DNA from: Rickettsiales bacterium
GTDB taxonomy: Bacteria > Pseudomonadota > Alphaproteobacteria > Rickettsiales > JALZUV01
Length of the DNA: 64,000 nt
Reading direction: 5' to 3'
NCBI GenBank assembly: GCA_029252805.1
Contig: JAQXAR010000003.1
Coordinates: 1-64,000 of the forward strand
The position numbers and the translations under genes were made by a program. This document shows, piece after piece, positions 43,823 through 52,203 of this stretch (the stretch's first letter is position 1; every line of letters begins with the position of its first letter). A model generated the notes under the pieces. It worked only from the letters and a program-made list of their open reading frames with translations. It made no database searches and had not been told where the DNA came from.

Positions 43823-44578
43823 TTAATTCATTCGGAAATAGACGCTACATTTCGCATCTTTAGATAAGTGGGTCGCATAATGTGCGACCTGTTTGCCAAC
43901 GAGCGTCTCGCGGTGGTAATTTTCTAAACACCCTTCTTCAGGCGTGCTGTGTGACAGGACCGTACCGGTAGAGGCGATACCATCATCCATTTTATGGTCA
44001 ATGGCCATGGCATCGGAAAGGGTAACGGCGGCATTCTCAAATTGCCAGCCGCTCATCGCTCCAACTTTGAGGTGGTGCGCATTATCCCATGATGCGTGAT
44101 GGTAGGCGATATCGTGACTAATCAGGTAGCCTGAATCTTTATAAGGGGCAGCGGGGATATTCTCACCTGGTACGTAGTAACCGCTGATTAAGTCGCCAGA
44201 ATAATTCTCTGAGACCATGCCTGAGAGGGATAAATGTTGCCACACTTGCGCTGCTTCAGGGGTGCTGTCGCTGGCTGAGTTGCTGATGACGCCATCTCCA
44301 TTTCCATTACAAGCGGTCATGTCGTGGCGGCAGTTCGCCCAATAACTTGAGGCATTGCTCATATCACCCGGCAGGGCGTTGTAAGTGGTTTGAAAGTGAT
44401 TCAGCAAGGATTCGTAGTGTGCCACATCGCTGGCAAGGGCTTTTGTATGTGATTTATGTGTGAAATCAGCACCGACCGTAATGCTTCCAGCAAGAAACGC
44501 CACGAGCACCAATAACATCAAAATATAGATGAGTGGAAAGCGTGTGATTTGCAGAGTGTTCATTACGAGTGATGTCAT
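43823..44578 (-). CDS. Pseudopilin-like protein with non-canonical N-terminus
   Basis: A 251-residue protein with one N-terminal hydrophobic helix (FPLIYILMLLVLVAFLAGSI) and an extracytoplasmic domain. The segment FQTTYNALPGDMSNASSYW followed by NGNGDGVIS closely matches type IV pilin-like and type II pseudopilin proteins of alphaproteobacteria. However the canonical prepilin cleavage motif G-F-T-L-x-E is missing, and no Glu occupies position 5 of the helix. It may be a degenerated or unprocessed pilin-like protein. An alternative start lies six codons in. Divergent to a glycosyltransferase gene across a CtrA-type box. Confidence 0.6.
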   Translation of the reverse strand: MTSLVMNTLQITRFPLIYILMLLVLVAFLAGSITVGADFTHKSHTKALASDVAHYESLLNHFQTTYNALPGDMSNASSYWANCRHDMTACNGNGDGVISNSASDSTPEAAQVWQHLSLSGMVSENYSGDLISGYYVPGENIPAAPYKDSGYLISHDIAYHHASWDNAHHLKVGAMSGWQFENAAVTLSDAMAIDHKMDDGIASTGTVLSHSTPEEGCLENYHRETLVGKQVAHYATHLSKDAKCSVYFRMN

Positions 44579-44636
44579 TAAAACTGAACCCTTTATATAT
44601 TAATTTCCAGCAACCTAGCATAAAAGTATGAAGAAG

Positions 44637-44652
44637 TTAACTAAATATTAAC
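44637..44652 (+). promoter_or_regulatory. CtrA-type box TTAAC-N6-TTAAC
   Basis: TTAACTAAATATTAAC is a perfect match to the CtrA consensus. It lies between the pseudopilin-like gene and the glycosyltransferase gene, 61 bp before the latter. A TATGCT lies about 13 bp before that ATG, and AAGGGG serves as ribosome binding site. Confidence 0.6.
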
Positions 44653-44712
44653 TATTAGGAGAGAATAAATAGCAGATCTTGCGCTTTTGGTGATCTATGC
44701 TAGCTAAGGGGA

Positions 44713-46002
44713 ATGAAAATACTCTTTATTCACCCCAGCTTTCCGGCCCAGTATAAACATCTCATCAAACATTTTGCGGCGAGTGCTGAACACCAAGTAT
44801 TGTACATTAGCAAAAAGCACCAAAACCCAGTGCCAGAAGGGGTTATAAACGTCATTTATGAAGTTCCGCGGGACGCCAGCCCTGTAACGCACCGCTATTT
44901 GATCGGGGCTGAGAAGGCGGTCTTGCAAGGACAAGAAGTTTGGCGAATCTGCCGTCAGCTGAAAGAAACAGAAGGTTTTACGCCAGATATTATCTGTACG
45001 CACCCGGGGTGGGGTGACGGGTTATTTTTAAAAGATATTTATCCGGAAGTACCGATTCTCTCCTATTTTGAGTTCTTTTACCGTTTCCACGGCGCGGATG
45101 TGAACTTTGATCCTGAAACACCGAGTGGTTTGGATGATGGTGCCCGCGTACGAATTAAAAACACGACTAATTTGCATAATTTAGAAATGAGCGATTGGGG
45201 TATCTCACCGACCCATTGGCAAAAATCGCTGCATCCAGAAGCCTATCAAAATAAGATTAGCGTGATTCATGAGGGCATTGATACCGATAAGGTAAAACCG
45301 GATGACTCCGTCAGTATTACCCTGAAAGAGGGAGTTACGCTGAAAAAGGGTGACCCTATCATCACCTATGTGACACGTAATTTTGAGCATTATCGTGGTT
45401 CACATCAATTCTTACGTGCGGTGAAACATATCCAAGAAATGCACCCAACGGCAATGGTTGTCGCCGTGGGCGCAGATGAAATATCCTATGGCCGCGCGGC
45501 TCCAGATGGAAAGCGTTATCGCCATATATTATTAGATGAAGTGAAGCCGGATATGTCGCGCCTATTCTTTACCGGTGCAATTCCATACGAGGGTTTCTTG
45601 AAGGTTCTACAAATATCCGCTGCGCATGTTTATTTGACGGTACCATTTGTGCTTTCATGGTCGATGTTGGAGGCGATGGCGGCTGAATGTTTGGTTATCG
45701 GTTCTTCCACTGCGCCGGTGCAAGAGGTGATTAAAGAGGGTGAAAATGGGATGCTGGCAGATTTCTTCTCCCCGAAAGAGATTGCTGAAAAGGCAGTCGA
45801 TGTCTTGAATAATCCAGAGAAATATGCCCCGATGCGCAAAGCTGCACGCCAGACTATCTTGGATCATTATGATATTAAGAAATTGCTGCCGAAACAGATT
45901 CGCTTGATTGAGCAAATTGCCGCGAGGCAGCTACCCCCGAAAGTTCATAAAACCCTCGATGCGCCGATCTCACAAGAAACATTATTCAAGAAGGTCGGTT
46001 AG
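44713..46002 (+). CDS. Glycosyltransferase family 4-like protein
   Basis: A 429-residue GT-B enzyme. The N-terminal Rossmann domain begins KILFIHPSFPAQYKHLIKHF, a pattern seen in glycosyltransferases of polysaccharide and teichoic-acid-like clusters. The C-domain has ITYVTRNFEHYRGSHQFLRA, LFFTGAIPYEGFLKVLQIS and PFVLSWSMLEAMAAECLVIGS, the nucleotide-sugar-binding part with the Glu of E-x7-E type motifs. It probably acts on a surface glycan. It is followed nine bases later by a methyltransferase gene. A CtrA box upstream suggests cell-cycle control. Confidence 0.87.
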   Translation: MKILFIHPSFPAQYKHLIKHFAASAEHQVLYISKKHQNPVPEGVINVIYEVPRDASPVTHRYLIGAEKAVLQGQEVWRICRQLKETEGFTPDIICTHPGWGDGLFLKDIYPEVPILSYFEFFYRFHGADVNFDPETPSGLDDGARVRIKNTTNLHNLEMSDWGISPTHWQKSLHPEAYQNKISVIHEGIDTDKVKPDDSVSITLKEGVTLKKGDPIITYVTRNFEHYRGSHQFLRAVKHIQEMHPTAMVVAVGADEISYGRAAPDGKRYRHILLDEVKPDMSRLFFTGAIPYEGFLKVLQISAAHVYLTVPFVLSWSMLEAMAAECLVIGSSTAPVQEVIKEGENGMLADFFSPKEIAEKAVDVLNNPEKYAPMRKAARQTILDHYDIKKLLPKQIRLIEQIAARQLPPKVHKTLDAPISQETLFKKVG

Positions 46003-46011
46003 GAAATAGTT

Positions 46012-46815
46012 ATGCCTCGTAAAAAACAAAAACCTCGTAAAGCGACGATTCAGAAAAACCTAAAGCAAGCCGTAAAGCCGACCGTTATTCAGGCCGAACC
46101 GGGGCAAAAGCTCGTGCTGCATGTTGGGTGTGGGCGGGCTCGAAAACAGGATATGCATCAGGGTTTCCACGGAGATGAATGGAAAGAAGTGCGTCTTGAT
46201 ATCTCCAACTCGGTCAATCCTGATATTGTAGGCGATATGCGCGATATGCCAACCGTGGCAAGTCATTCGATGGATGGTCTATTTTCCTCGCATAATTTGG
46301 AACATGTCTATGCTCACGAAGTACCAAAGGTACTTGGAGAGTTTTTCCGAGTTATTAAACCCGGTGGATTAGCGGTCATTACCTTGCCAGATATTCAATC
46401 GGTTGCGTTTAGTATTGCGAAAGGTGGATTGGAAGAGGCGTTATATGAGTCTCCTGTTGGCCCTATTACGCCGTTGGAAATGCTCTATGGTTATAATAAG
46501 TCACTCGAACAAGGTGAACATTATATGGCCCATAAAACAGCCTTTACCGCCCAAACATTAGCGGTAAAAATGCTGAATGCGGGTTTCCATAACGTCACTG
46601 TCGCACGACAGGCTGAGGGGCATAGCCTTTGGGCACGGGGCTTTAAGCCGGGCGAGAAGCTAAAGAATGCAGTGCACAAAGCCGAGCTGAAGGGGAATTA
46701 CGATAAAGCTGTTATCGACCTGCCTAGGCCAGGCGAGAAAAAGGATGATTTGGATGCAAGCCCCAAGCTGTGGAAAGCTCTAGGTCTAAATAAAGGCCAG
46801 CAGAGTTTATTCTAA
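46012..46815 (+). CDS. SAM-dependent class I methyltransferase
   Basis: A 267-residue protein with a basic N-terminal tail (KKQKPRKATIQKN) and a Rossmann methyltransferase domain: LVLHVGCGRA for SAM binding, VRLDISNSVNPDIVGDM with the acidic motif II, and FSSHNLEHVYAHEVPKVLGEFFRVIKPGG. It lies in an apparent operon with the glycosyltransferase, so methylation of a sugar or glycolipid is a reasonable inference. Substrate unknown. Confidence 0.85.
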   Translation: MPRKKQKPRKATIQKNLKQAVKPTVIQAEPGQKLVLHVGCGRARKQDMHQGFHGDEWKEVRLDISNSVNPDIVGDMRDMPTVASHSMDGLFSSHNLEHVYAHEVPKVLGEFFRVIKPGGLAVITLPDIQSVAFSIAKGGLEEALYESPVGPITPLEMLYGYNKSLEQGEHYMAHKTAFTAQTLAVKMLNAGFHNVTVARQAEGHSLWARGFKPGEKLKNAVHKAELKGNYDKAVIDLPRPGEKKDDLDASPKLWKALGLNKGQQSLF

Positions 46816-46931
46816 CTCTTTCATAAGATCATAAGCGGAGTGGTGCTCTTCTCTTGAGAGAGGGAAGGTGTAGAATATTGCTTATTTTTAGGAGAAATGG
46901 TGGCGGTGACTGATTTACAGTGAGAAGCATA

Positions 46932-46962
46932 AAGAAAGGGTGGCACGCGGCCACCCTTTCTT
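46932..46962. terminator. Bidirectional terminator between methyltransferase and porin genes
   Basis: AAGAAAGGGTGGC pairs perfectly with GCCACCCTTTCTT around a five-base loop: a 13-bp stem with A-rich and T-rich flanks on opposite sides. It serves the convergent methyltransferase (+) and porin (-) transcripts. Confidence 0.9.
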
Positions 46963-46988
46963 AATTCTAAAACTGAATTCTAGTTAGA

Positions 46989-48077
46989 CTAGAATGCTAG
47001 TTCAGTACCGATGATAACAACAGAACCGTCATTATCAGAAGCTGTACCAGCTGCGTCAGCGTCAAAGAAGCTAACTTCAGCATATGGCGTTAGGCCAGGT
47101 GCTAGAGAGTAGTCAGCGCTAACAACGAGGTTGTTAAAGTCGCTTGTACCTACTTCTGAATCTAACCAAGTCACAGAAGCGCCGAATGGACCGAAGTCAT
47201 AAGCAGCACCAAGTGTGTAATAGTCAGCAGAAGTGCTAGCGCCTAGAGTATCACCCCAGTCACCGTATGAACCAGCAAGAGCAACGCCCATGTAGCTAGT
47301 TGCTAGACCAGCGTTCCAACCTTCAAGGTCTTGTGCGCCAGCGATTTCAGCATCACCCCAGATACCGGTAGCTGCAGCAGCAATACCGAATCCAGCAAGA
47401 TCACCTTCGTAGCTCAAACCAGCTTCGATAACGTCGCCGAATGAACCAACAGTGTCAGTACGAGCAACAAGTTGACCGCGATCATCTAAATCAGGAGTGT
47501 AAGACAAGCCGACTTGGAAGCCACTGAAGCGTGGGCTGTAATAGTTGATTTTGTTTGAGTTATAAAAAGCTTCGCTGCCGTAAGCAAGAGTTGAACCATG
47601 CTCAGCCAATAGTGCTGGAGTCGTAATGAACGAAGCGCCAGTTGGGTTAGCAAAATAAGTCCAATCACCATCAATACCACCGGTACCGCGAGCGATGTTA
47701 TCAGCTTCTACAGCAAGCGTTTCAGCTGCACCAGAAGTTGAACCCATTTCGAAGCGACCGAAAGAGCCGTCCAAGAACACATAAGTGTTTGAAGCGTTTA
47801 AGCCTTCACCGTCAGCATCACCTGTTACGTCTGCTTCTAGATCAATTACAGCACCATAACCGAGGCCGTTGTCAGCTTTTCCGTGTACGGAGAAAGAAAC
47901 TTCAGTATCGTTACGGAAACCGTGTCCACGTTGTGCAGCGTCGTTGTCCTGACTGGCGAAACCAGCTTGGAAATCAATTACACCACCAACCATTACTTTT
48001 GGGTCTTCAGCTTGAGCCGCGCCTGCAATCATTGCAGCGCCGATCAGAGCAGTTGTACCAATCAAAAACTTTTTCAT
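46989..48077 (-). CDS. Outer membrane porin (general diffusion type)
   Basis: A 362-residue trimeric-porin-like beta barrel. The signal peptide MKKFLIGTTALIGAAMIAG ends in AQA. The mature protein has alternating amphipathic strands, a constriction-loop-like central segment (GRFEMGSTSGAAETLAVEAD) and ends in GTELAF, the BAM-recognised terminal Phe. It is Gly/Asp/Ala rich with few Cys, and uses frequent codons, suggesting strong expression. AGGA seven bases before the ATG is the likely ribosome binding site. Confidence 0.88.
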   Translation of the reverse strand: MKKFLIGTTALIGAAMIAGAAQAEDPKVMVGGVIDFQAGFASQDNDAAQRGHGFRNDTEVSFSVHGKADNGLGYGAVIDLEADVTGDADGEGLNASNTYVFLDGSFGRFEMGSTSGAAETLAVEADNIARGTGGIDGDWTYFANPTGASFITTPALLAEHGSTLAYGSEAFYNSNKINYYSPRFSGFQVGLSYTPDLDDRGQLVARTDTVGSFGDVIEAGLSYEGDLAGFGIAAAATGIWGDAEIAGAQDLEGWNAGLATSYMGVALAGSYGDWGDTLGASTSADYYTLGAAYDFGPFGASVTWLDSEVGTSDFNNLVVSADYSLAPGLTPYAEVSFFDADAAGTASDNDGSVVIIGTELAF

Positions 48078-48192
48078 GATAATATCCTAATGCTTTGTTA
48101 CTACTATCGTTAGATGCAAAGAGAAATTCCTCGCATCACCTGTGGCCATATTTAGCTGTTTCGGTTACGATATACAAGTACCAAAAAACATC

Positions 48193-48201
48193 TGTGGATA
48201 A
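48193..48201 (-). promoter_or_regulatory. Perfect DnaA box
   Basis: TGTGGATAA is the complement of TTATCCACA. It lies in the porin-yggS intergenic region, 93 bp before a second perfect box at 48286 in the same orientation. Confidence 0.4.
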
Positions 48202-48259
48202 AACAGCAGCATTATGGCCACGCTGTTGCATTGAAAACACAGCAATACTGGGGGATAGG

Positions 48260-48928
48260 GTGAGTATAGAGACGAAAATCAAAACTGTGGATAACTACCT
48301 CGGGGCGCTGTCAGAGCGGCCTTTAACTGCAAATAATGTCCCGAAACTGATCGCTATTAGTAAACGACAGCCTGATGACAAAATTGATGCAGCTTTAGCG
48401 GCAGGCCATCGTATCTTTGGTGAAAATCGTTTGGATGAAGGGATTGAGCACTGGAAAACTCGAAAAAATGAGGTCGAAAATCTCGAATTACACTTTGTTG
48501 GAGCCCTGCAGAGTAAAAAAGCGGCTGATGTGGTCGGTTTTTTTGATGTGATCCATTCTATCGATAGAGAGTCGGTTGCAAGCGCCGTTTCCAAGGCGAT
48601 GGATAAGACCGGTAAACGCCCTGATTGCTTTATTCAGATTAATACGGGCGAGGAGCCGCAAAAGTCCGGTATTTTACCGACAGACGCCGCCGCCTATATA
48701 AAGAAGTGTCAAAAAGAGTGGGATTTGCCGATCGTAGGGCTGATGTGTTTGCCGCCTCAAGGCGTGAATCCGGTCCCACATTTCGCCTTTCTAAAGAAAC
48801 TAGCTAACGATCACGGTCTCACACAGTTAAGTATGGGCATGAGTAATGATTGGGAATTAGCCGTAAGAATGGGTGCGACGCATATAAGGTTGGGCACGGC
48901 GGTGTTTGGCGAAAGAGAACAAAAATAA
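48260..48928 (+). CDS. yggS: PLP homeostasis protein (YggS/PROSC family)
   Basis: A 222-residue pyridoxal-phosphate-binding single-domain protein related to alanine racemase barrels. The PLP lysine lies in KLIAISKRQPDDK, followed by GHRIFGENRLDEG, LHFVGALQSKKA and CFIQINTGEEPQKSG; the phosphate-binding end is SMGMSNDWELAVRMGATHIRLGTAVFG. The open frame extends to 48095, but the GTG at 48260 after GGGG gives the family-typical length. A DnaA box (48286-48294) lies inside its 5' end. Confidence 0.92.
   Translation: MSIETKIKTVDNYLGALSERPLTANNVPKLIAISKRQPDDKIDAALAAGHRIFGENRLDEGIEHWKTRKNEVENLELHFVGALQSKKAADVVGFFDVIHSIDRESVASAVSKAMDKTGKRPDCFIQINTGEEPQKSGILPTDAAAYIKKCQKEWDLPIVGLMCLPPQGVNPVPHFAFLKKLANDHGLTQLSMGMSNDWELAVRMGATHIRLGTAVFGEREQK
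48286..48294 (-). promoter_or_regulatory. Perfect DnaA box within yggS
   Basis: A second TGTGGATAA, 93 bp from the box at 48193 and in the same orientation. The surroundings are not conspicuously AT-rich and there are no further clustered boxes, so an origin is not supported. Confidence 0.4.
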
Positions 48929-48969
48929 AGCCCCAATAAAACTGGCGAGTTCTACGAGGGCTTTATTTT
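48922..48969. terminator. Terminator after yggS
   Basis: AAAATAAAGCCC (48922-48933) pairs perfectly with GGGCTTTATTTT (48958-48969). The yggS stop codon is inside the 5' arm. The A/T-rich ends allow function in both directions, serving the convergent small gene as well. Confidence 0.8.
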
Positions 48970-48985
48970 CTTATCAAAATTGATT

Positions 48986-49288
48986 TCAATCTGTCGAGAC
49001 GGATAAATTGATTGTTTCAATCAAATTTGTTGTTCCGTGCTCGTCAATTTGTACAGAGTGAGGTTGAGAGGTTACACTTGCACGGTGGGATTGCCCCGTG
49101 GTGCGAGTGCTTCCTAACCAATCATCCCCACATGTAAGGTTTTCTCCGTACATTGTGTGGCAAGAGACTTTTGGGCCGTGATGCCAAGTGTAAGTTGATT
49201 GACTTTCTTGGCCTTCGTAAATTACCTCTACTGAAATACTTCCGTCAGAGGATTGTCCTGTTAATTTTATTGCTTTTGGTACTTCCAT
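48986..49288 (-). CDS. Hypothetical protein, 100 residues
   Basis: A soluble, Ser/Thr/His-rich protein without signal peptide or membrane segment. Its N-terminal half could form beta strands (KAIKLTGQ, SISVEVIYEG, STYTWHHG), and two cysteine-containing turns follow. I recognise no family. It stands alone on the minus strand, convergent with yggS and downstream of the rib operon. The 178 bp gap to ribB is AT-rich and holds a CTCTCT/AGAGAG hairpin near 49340 but no gene. Its reality rests on length and isolation only. Confidence 0.4.
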   Translation of the reverse strand: MEVPKAIKLTGQSSDGSISVEVIYEGQESQSTYTWHHGPKVSCHTMYGENLTCGDDWLGSTRTTGQSHRASVTSQPHSVQIDEHGTTNLIETINLSVSTD

Positions 49289-49466
49289 GATTGGTGTGGT
49301 TTAGTTTATGAAAAATATAATGATTTCAAATCTGGGTGCTCTCTAAAAAGAGAGGCTAGTAAATATAAAAATTATATACAAAAATCACGCTATGATACCA
49401 AAAGCTAAGAGAGAGAGCAATCTTTGGCGAGCTATTGTCATGAAATCTTCATAATTGACGGTAGAG

Positions 49467-50561
49467 TTATATAGACTTGTAATCCGAGATACTCAGACCG
49501 TAGCCTTCTAGGCCGATGACGGCGCTGCGGCTGTTGGATAGAAGGGTCATTTCGCGGATGCCTAGATCGAGCAAGATTTGTGCGCCGATACCGTAATCGC
49601 GTAGCATGGGCGGGCGTGTTTTGCTGTCACCGCTGCGAAGGCTAAGTAGATCAGACAGCGTTGTGCGGCGGGGTTCGCGGATGATAACGACGATCCCTTC
49701 GCCGTGATCTGCAATTTTGTTCATCGCTTTGGCGAGTTCGCCGGTTTTATCGCCGAACATATCGCCCATGGCATCGCGCAAGGGGTCGAACGCATGCATG
49801 CGCACCCAGACTGGCTTGCTTGTGTCAGGATTGCCCTTTTTTAATACCAAATGCTCGGCATATTCTAGGGTGCTGGTATAAACGCTAGCACTCCAGTCGC
49901 CGCCAAACTGGCTTTGGAGGGTGGTTTCAATGCCGGCCTCGACCAATTTATCGGTACGACGGCGATAGGCGATGAGGTCCGCGATGCTGGCAATCTTCAG
50001 CTCGTGTTTTTCGGCAAAGGGTAGGAGGTCTGGCAAGCGGGCCATTTCGCCATCATCTTTCATGATCTCGCAAATGACGCCGGAGGGGTTGAGCCCTGCC
50101 ATGCGCGAAATATCGACAGCGGCTTCGGTATGACCGGCGCGAACAAGCACTCCGCCATCACGTGCTTCCAGTGGGAAAACGTGGCCGGGAGTGGCGATCT
50201 CGGTTTGGCGACATTGTGGGTTAATGGCAGTCAGAATGGTATGTGAGCGGTCAGCGGCGCTGATTCCGGTCGTCACACCTTCGCGCGCTTCAATCGAAAC
50301 GGTAAAGGCCGTTTCGTGACGCGAGGTATTATGCTGCGCCATTTTCGGTAGGCCAAGGCGTTTAATTTGTTGGCTCTCGAGCGGCAGGCAGATGAGGCCA
50401 CGACCATGCATCGCCATAAAATTGACGACTTCAGGGGTCGCAAATTCAGCGGGGATGACCAGATCACCTTCATTCTCGCGGTCTTCATCATCGACCAAAA
50501 TGAACATTTTACCGGCTTTCGCATCGGCAATAATATCTTCAATAGGAGAGAGTTCGGTCAT
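49467..50561 (-). CDS. ribB: 3,4-dihydroxy-2-butanone-4-phosphate synthase with degenerate GTP cyclohydrolase II domain
   Basis: A 364-residue RibBA-type protein. The N-terminal RibB domain is intact: [57 protein letters not shown] and [10 protein letters not shown]. The C-terminal RibA-like domain has lost the zinc-binding cysteines (normally CxxGDxxxSxxCDCG): here the region reads [19 protein letters not shown]. It probably lacks GTP cyclohydrolase II activity, as in some alphaproteobacterial RibBA variants. A true ribA should exist elsewhere. It overlaps ribE by four bases and is last in the operon; ribH and nusB do not follow. Confidence 0.9.
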   Translation of the reverse strand: MTELSPIEDIIADAKAGKMFILVDDEDRENEGDLVIPAEFATPEVVNFMAMHGRGLICLPLESQQIKRLGLPKMAQHNTSRHETAFTVSIEAREGVTTGISAADRSHTILTAINPQCRQTEIATPGHVFPLEARDGGVLVRAGHTEAAVDISRMAGLNPSGVICEIMKDDGEMARLPDLLPFAEKHELKIASIADLIAYRRRTDKLVEAGIETTLQSQFGGDWSASVYTSTLEYAEHLVLKKGNPDTSKPVWVRMHAFDPLRDAMGDMFGDKTGELAKAMNKIADHGEGIVVIIREPRRTTLSDLLSLRSGDSKTRPPMLRDYGIGAQILLDLGIREMTLLSNSRSAVIGLEGYGLSISDYKSI

Positions 50562-51163
50562 GCCGCTTCCTGTTCTTGTTTTTGTGCGAGCAAATAGCGC
50601 GCGATTAAATCGGCTTCTAAATTGATGAATGAACCTTTTTCTAAATGGCCCAAATTGGTTTCGTCTAGCGTATGCGGAATCACCATCACGCTAAAGATGA
50701 GCGCATCTCGTTTCACACTATTGACGGTGAGGGAGGTTCCGTTAATGGCAACGGAACCTTTTTCGGCCAAGTAAACACCAAAGGGTTTGGGGTATGAGAT
50801 CACTAAGGCCCAAAACTCGCCGTAATTCTCAAATGCTTCGACTTTGCCAACGACATCGACATGTCCGGTCACGAAATGTCCGCCAAATTCATCGCCTACG
50901 CCAACGGGGCGCTCCAAGTTTACCTTAGTGTCAATTTCCCACGCGCCAAGCGTGGTGCGCTCGAGTGACTCTGGCGAAATTTCAACCGTGAAGTTATTGG
51001 CAGTTTTCTCGATTACCGTCATACACGCGCCATCACAGGCGATGGAGGCGCCCATTGGGATGGCATCCATTTCAAAGTTGCAGGCTAGCGTCATGCGTTT
51101 GCCGCTCTCCATATTTTCGATAGCAGTGACGGTCGCGACATCGGTGATAATTCCAGTAAACAT
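50558..51163 (-). CDS. ribE: Riboflavin synthase alpha chain
   Basis: A 201-residue trimeric enzyme that dismutates two lumazines into riboflavin. It consists of two similar lumazine-binding repeats: MFTGIITDVATVTAIEN with ACDGACMTVIEK, then GHFVTGHVDVVGKVEAFE with INGTSLTVNSV. Downstream DETNLGHLEKGSFINLEADLIARYL is a family hallmark. It starts two bases after ribD ends and overlaps the ribB start by four bases. Confidence 0.95.
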   Translation of the reverse strand: MFTGIITDVATVTAIENMESGKRMTLACNFEMDAIPMGASIACDGACMTVIEKTANNFTVEISPESLERTTLGAWEIDTKVNLERPVGVGDEFGGHFVTGHVDVVGKVEAFENYGEFWALVISYPKPFGVYLAEKGSVAINGTSLTVNSVKRDALIFSVMVIPHTLDETNLGHLEKGSFINLEADLIARYLLAQKQEQEAA

Positions 51164-51165
51164 AG

Positions 51166-52203
51166 TTAGCTCTGTAACAGGCTTTGCGGATCTGTAAAAC
51201 GATAAACCGTGAGTGTGTTGATGCCGAGTTGAGTTTCGCTCATTTTGAAGGCGTCTAGACCGATGGTTTTATACGCGCCATGGAAGGCTTCGATCCCTTG
51301 CTCAAGGGCTTGAGGAGCGCGGTACCAATAGAGTTCGTCGATGAGGCCTTCTTTTAAGAACGCGAGTGAGAGCTCGGCGCCGGCTTCGACCATCAGATAG
51401 TTCACGCCCTCATCAGCGAGGTGGCGTAGGGTGTTTTGGAGGTTATCATGGCGCAAGAGAGTGAAATCAGATTCCGTAACTTTGCCGCTTCGATCTAAAA
51501 CGTAGCGGGCAGGGGAGGCATCTTCCAACCCCTCAATGCGGCAGGTGAGTTGAGGTTGATCATAAAGATAAGTGCCACTGCCCGTTAGAATCGCATCATT
51601 CTGCGCTCGCACGCGATGGCCGTGATTACGCGCATCTTCAGAGGTAATCCATTTGCTGCTGCCATCCGGTTTGGCGATGAATCCGTCAGACGAAGTGGCG
51701 GTTTTGAGTGTGACCCACGGGCGCAGGCGGCGGACACGGCTAAAGAAGCCCCGGTTAATCTCGATTGCTTGAGTTTCGCCGATGCTGGTGACGACCTCGA
51801 TACCCGCTTCTCGCAGTTGAGTGATGCCATTGCCATCTACCTTTATATAGGGGTCGGTGCAGGCGACGATAACGTTAGCGATCCCGGCGGTGATAATCGC
51901 ATCTACACAAGGCGGCGTTTGGCCGTGATGCGCGCAAGGCTCCAATGTAACATAAAGCGAGGCCCCTTTGGCGGCATCCCCGGCTTTGGCGAGCGCTTGG
52001 GTCTCGGCATGCGGGCGGCCACTATTGGCAGTGCGAGCTTGCCCGATAATCTTCTCATTCTTTACGATGACGCAGCCGACGGTTGGGTTAGGCGCGCAAC
52101 GGCCAATGCCTTCCCTCGCAAGGTCGAGCGCTTGCTGCATAAAGGCGGAGTCAGTCAACGCAGAGTACGGGTGCGTTTGGATCGCTCGTTTTCTTAACGA
52201 CAT
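51166..52203 (-). CDS. ribD: Bifunctional riboflavin deaminase/reductase RibD
   Basis: A 345-residue enzyme for the second and third steps of riboflavin synthesis. The deaminase part shows FMQQALDLAREGIGRCAPNPTVGCVIV, the zinc motif HAETQALAKAG and TLEPCAHHGQTPPC. The reductase part has VTLKTATSSDGFIA and the MVEAGAELSLAFLKEGLIDE segment. From ATG 52203 it overlaps the preceding lipoprotein gene by 53 bp; a later ATG at 52140 would avoid overlap but cut into the family-conserved DSAFMQQAL, so I keep the longer form. Confidence 0.93.
   Translation of the reverse strand: MSLRKRAIQTHPYSALTDSAFMQQALDLAREGIGRCAPNPTVGCVIVKNEKIIGQARTANSGRPHAETQALAKAGDAAKGASLYVTLEPCAHHGQTPPCVDAIITAGIANVIVACTDPYIKVDGNGITQLREAGIEVVTSIGETQAIEINRGFFSRVRRLRPWVTLKTATSSDGFIAKPDGSSKWITSEDARNHGHRVRAQNDAILTGSGTYLYDQPQLTCRIEGLEDASPARYVLDRSGKVTESDFTLLRHDNLQNTLRHLADEGVNYLMVEAGAELSLAFLKEGLIDELYWYRAPQALEQGIEAFHGAYKTIGLDAFKMSETQLGINTLTVYRFTDPQSLLQS

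Noticed and set aside
46898-46921. Seven-codon ORF with AGGAG upstream in the methyltransferase-porin gap
   Set aside because: Far too short to support; no regulatory relation to a following gene on that strand.
47738-48113. Plus-strand ORFs across the porin gene
   Set aside because: Antisense shadows of a gene with strong codon bias and clear signal peptide and barrel features on the minus strand.
48193-48294. Two DnaA boxes as a replication origin
   Set aside because: Only two boxes, no AT-rich unwinding region or dense cluster, and one lies inside yggS.
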